This document shows positions 5,616 to 6,977 of a stretch of DNA of 6,977 nucleotides, one piece after another. The notes under the pieces were generated by a model, which did no database searches, was not told the origin of the DNA, and saw nothing but the letters and a program-made list of their open reading frames with translations. The stretch is from NCBI GenBank assembly GCA_041588495.1, contig JBFGWM010000153.1, forward strand, positions 1 to 6,977, given 5' to 3'. Position 1 is the first letter of the stretch. Every line of letters begins with the position of its first letter. The DNA comes from JBFGWM01 sp041588495 (GTDB lineage: Bacteria > Pseudomonadota > Gammaproteobacteria > Pseudomonadales > JBFGWM01). Both the position numbers and the translations under genes were made by a program.

Positions 5616-6845
5616 ATGTCCATCGCTGAACTGCTGGCCGTGTTCTGCGTCATGCTCGCCGCGGTGATCGCATCCGAGCCGCTGTCGCGCTGGCTGCGCC
5701 TGCCCTATGCGACCGTGCTCGTGGTGGTCGGTTTCGCGGGTTCCGAGGTCGCCGTGGCACTCGGCGCCGACACGGGGGTGCGTGCGGGCAGCTTCCATGA
5801 CCTGGTGTTCTACGTGTTCCTGCCGGCGCTGGTCTTCGAGGCGGCCTACCGCATCGACCAGGTGATGTTGTTCCGCAACCTCGGCATCATCCTGTTCCTC
5901 GCCGTGTTCGCCATGCTCGGCACTGCCGCACTGGCCGGCTTCCTGCTTTTCCACGGGATCGGTCACCCCACCGGGTTTCCGCTGATCGCGGCACTGCTGG
6001 CGGGCGCCATCCTCGCCGCCACTGACCCCGCCTCGGTAGTGGCCCAGGTGCGCGACTGCGGCGGCCCCAGGCACCTGGGCCTGGTGCTTGAGGGCGAAAG
6101 CCTGTTCAACGACGCCACCGCGATCGTGTTGTTCGGCGTCCTCATCGCCCTCGCCCGCATGAGCCCGGAAGCGGCGACCACGGGCGAGGCCGTGGTGCGC
6201 TTCTGCGTGGTGTTTTTCGGCGGCGCCGGGGCGGGCGCCGTGGCCGGTCTGGCCGGCGTCCTGCTCCTGCTCTTCGTGAACGGGGAACCCGGGCGCGGCC
6301 TGGTCACCGTGCTGGTCGCCTACGGATCCTACTACTGCGCGGAGCACTATCTGGCGGTCTCCGGGGTGATGGCGGTGCTGGTCGCGGGACTCGTGCTGTC
6401 CTGGCATGCGCGCCGCAGCTGGAACACGGAATCACGCGCCGCGCTCGACGGCCTGTGGGAGGTGTTCGGCCACCTCACCAATGCACTGGTGTTCCTGATC
6501 ATGGGCATCACGGTCACGGTCGCCATGTTCGAGGAGCGCTGGCTGGCCATGCTGATCGCCATCGCCGCCGTCCTGCTGGCCCGCGTGACCTGCATCTTCG
6601 CCAGTTTCGCGGTGGCCGGGCGACTCTCCGCGGAGCCGGTCACACGCCCCATGCAATGGTTCGTGGCCTGGAGCGGACTGCGCGGCGCCATCACCCTGGC
6701 CCTGGCGCTGACACTCCCGGTGGATCTCGACTACTGGTGGACCATCCAGTCGATCGCCTTCGGCGTGGTCCTGTTCTCACTGCTCGTGCAGGCGCCGACC
6801 AGTGGTCTGGCCCTGCGCCAGCTCGGCCTCGCGGGGAAACGCTGA
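5616..6845 (+). CDS. CPA1/NhaP-type cation:proton antiporter
   Basis: This 409-residue inner-membrane protein exchanges Na+ (or K+) for H+. It is hydrophobic throughout, with roughly 10-13 membrane segments. Diagnostic motifs are ATDPAS (135-140, D137), GESLFNDATAIV (160-171) with the transport-site pair N165/D166, a conserved Arg in LLARVTCIF (R324), and WSGLRGAITLALAL (352-365). The ND pair places it with electroneutral CPA1/NhaP members rather than the DD NhaA/CPA2 class. There is no C-terminal TrkA-C, cNMP or long cytosolic tail, so it is the short form. An in-frame TAG at 5604-5606 leaves ATG 5616 as the only sensible start. Its ribosome site is weak (TAGG, 5604-5607). It lies 62 bases after the GAF gene, and its stop abuts the next ATG. 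Ion specificity cannot be told from sequence. Confidence 0.95.
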   Translation: MSIAELLAVFCVMLAAVIASEPLSRWLRLPYATVLVVVGFAGSEVAVALGADTGVRAGSFHDLVFYVFLPALVFEAAYRIDQVMLFRNLGIILFLAVFAMLGTAALAGFLLFHGIGHPTGFPLIAALLAGAILAATDPASVVAQVRDCGGPRHLGLVLEGESLFNDATAIVLFGVLIALARMSPEAATTGEAVVRFCVVFFGGAGAGAVAGLAGVLLLLFVNGEPGRGLVTVLVAYGSYYCAEHYLAVSGVMAVLVAGLVLSWHARRSWNTESRAALDGLWEVFGHLTNALVFLIMGITVTVAMFEERWLAMLIAIAAVLLARVTCIFASFAVAGRLSAEPVTRPMQWFVAWSGLRGAITLALALTLPVDLDYWWTIQSIAFGVVLFSLLVQAPTSGLALRQLGLAGKR

Positions 6846-6977
6846 ATGAGCAATCGCGCCCTGGTCACGCTGACCACCGACTTCGGCACCCGCGACGGCT
6901 ATGTCGGCGCCATGAAGGGACGCCTGCTGACCCTCGCGCCACAGGTGCGCATCATCGACATCAGCCACGACATCGAC
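6846..6977 (+). CDS. SAM hydroxide adenosyltransferase (DUF62 family), partial N-terminus
   Basis: Only 44 residues lie in the window. TTDFGTRDGYVGAMKG (10-25), followed by RIIDISHDID, is the characteristic N-terminus of the DUF62 / SAM chlorinase-fluorinase-like family. Most members are believed to hydrolyse S-adenosylmethionine to adenosine and methionine; D12 lies in the conserved TDFG. The residues that separate hydrolases from halogenases lie further downstream and cannot be checked. The start codon directly follows the antiporter TGA (6843-6845) with no gap. GGGGA (6833-6837) inside the antiporter end gives an eight-base spacing, so the two genes are almost certainly cotranscribed. Why a SAM hydrolase sits behind an antiporter is not evident from sequence. 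Confidence 0.9.
   Translation, partial: MSNRALVTLTTDFGTRDGYVGAMKGRLLTLAPQVRIIDISHDID

Noticed and set aside
5496..6407. 303-codon minus-strand open frame opposite the antiporter
   Set aside because: It is extremely His/Gln/Glu/Gly-rich, the typical antisense of a hydrophobic membrane protein gene.

Overview
The window is GC-rich bacterial chromosome with dense, mostly head-to-tail genes. The protein families (FadI-type thiolase, GAF/GGDEF-like protein, NhaP-type antiporter, SAM hydroxide adenosyltransferase) and the codon usage fit a high-GC proteobacterium, probably a gammaproteobacterium. No ribosomal or other firm taxonomic marker is present, so that placement is only an inference. I see no tRNA, rRNA, CRISPR array, insertion sequence or phage gene.

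The left two thirds (4206 down to 1, minus strand) is a four-gene unit. In transcription order it holds a FadI-type 3-ketoacyl-CoA thiolase, a PGGSREA-type lysophospholipid/glycerolipid acyltransferase, a short-chain dehydrogenase/reductase (SDR), and a receiver-first hybrid histidine kinase that runs off the left edge. Thiolase/acyltransferase and SDR/kinase are each joined by a 4-base ATGA stop/start overlap. The acyltransferase and SDR are separated by 61 bases containing a small hairpin. Together the genes suggest acyl-CoA or lipid remodelling tied to a signalling kinase, but the pathway cannot be fixed from sequence alone.

A 411-base divergent intergenic region (4207-4617) follows. It holds a plausible sigma-70 promoter for the thiolase operon, a perfect 12-base palindrome in the thiolase leader, an AT-rich island, and two GC-rich inverted repeats. 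A TATACT -10-like element lies ahead of the rightward gene.

The right part (plus strand) encodes a GAF protein with a degenerate, probably non-catalytic GGDEF domain (4618-5553). Next comes a CPA1/NhaP-type cation:proton antiporter (5616-6845). The first 44 codons of a SAM hydroxide adenosyltransferase (DUF62 family) follow, starting at 6846 directly after the antiporter stop codon.

Nothing here is an obviously new multi-gene system. The points most worth a second look are the coupling of a lipid operon to a REC-first kinase, the divergent GAF/dead-GGDEF protein, the palindromes in the regulatory gaps, and the H(X)6D spacing in the acyltransferase.
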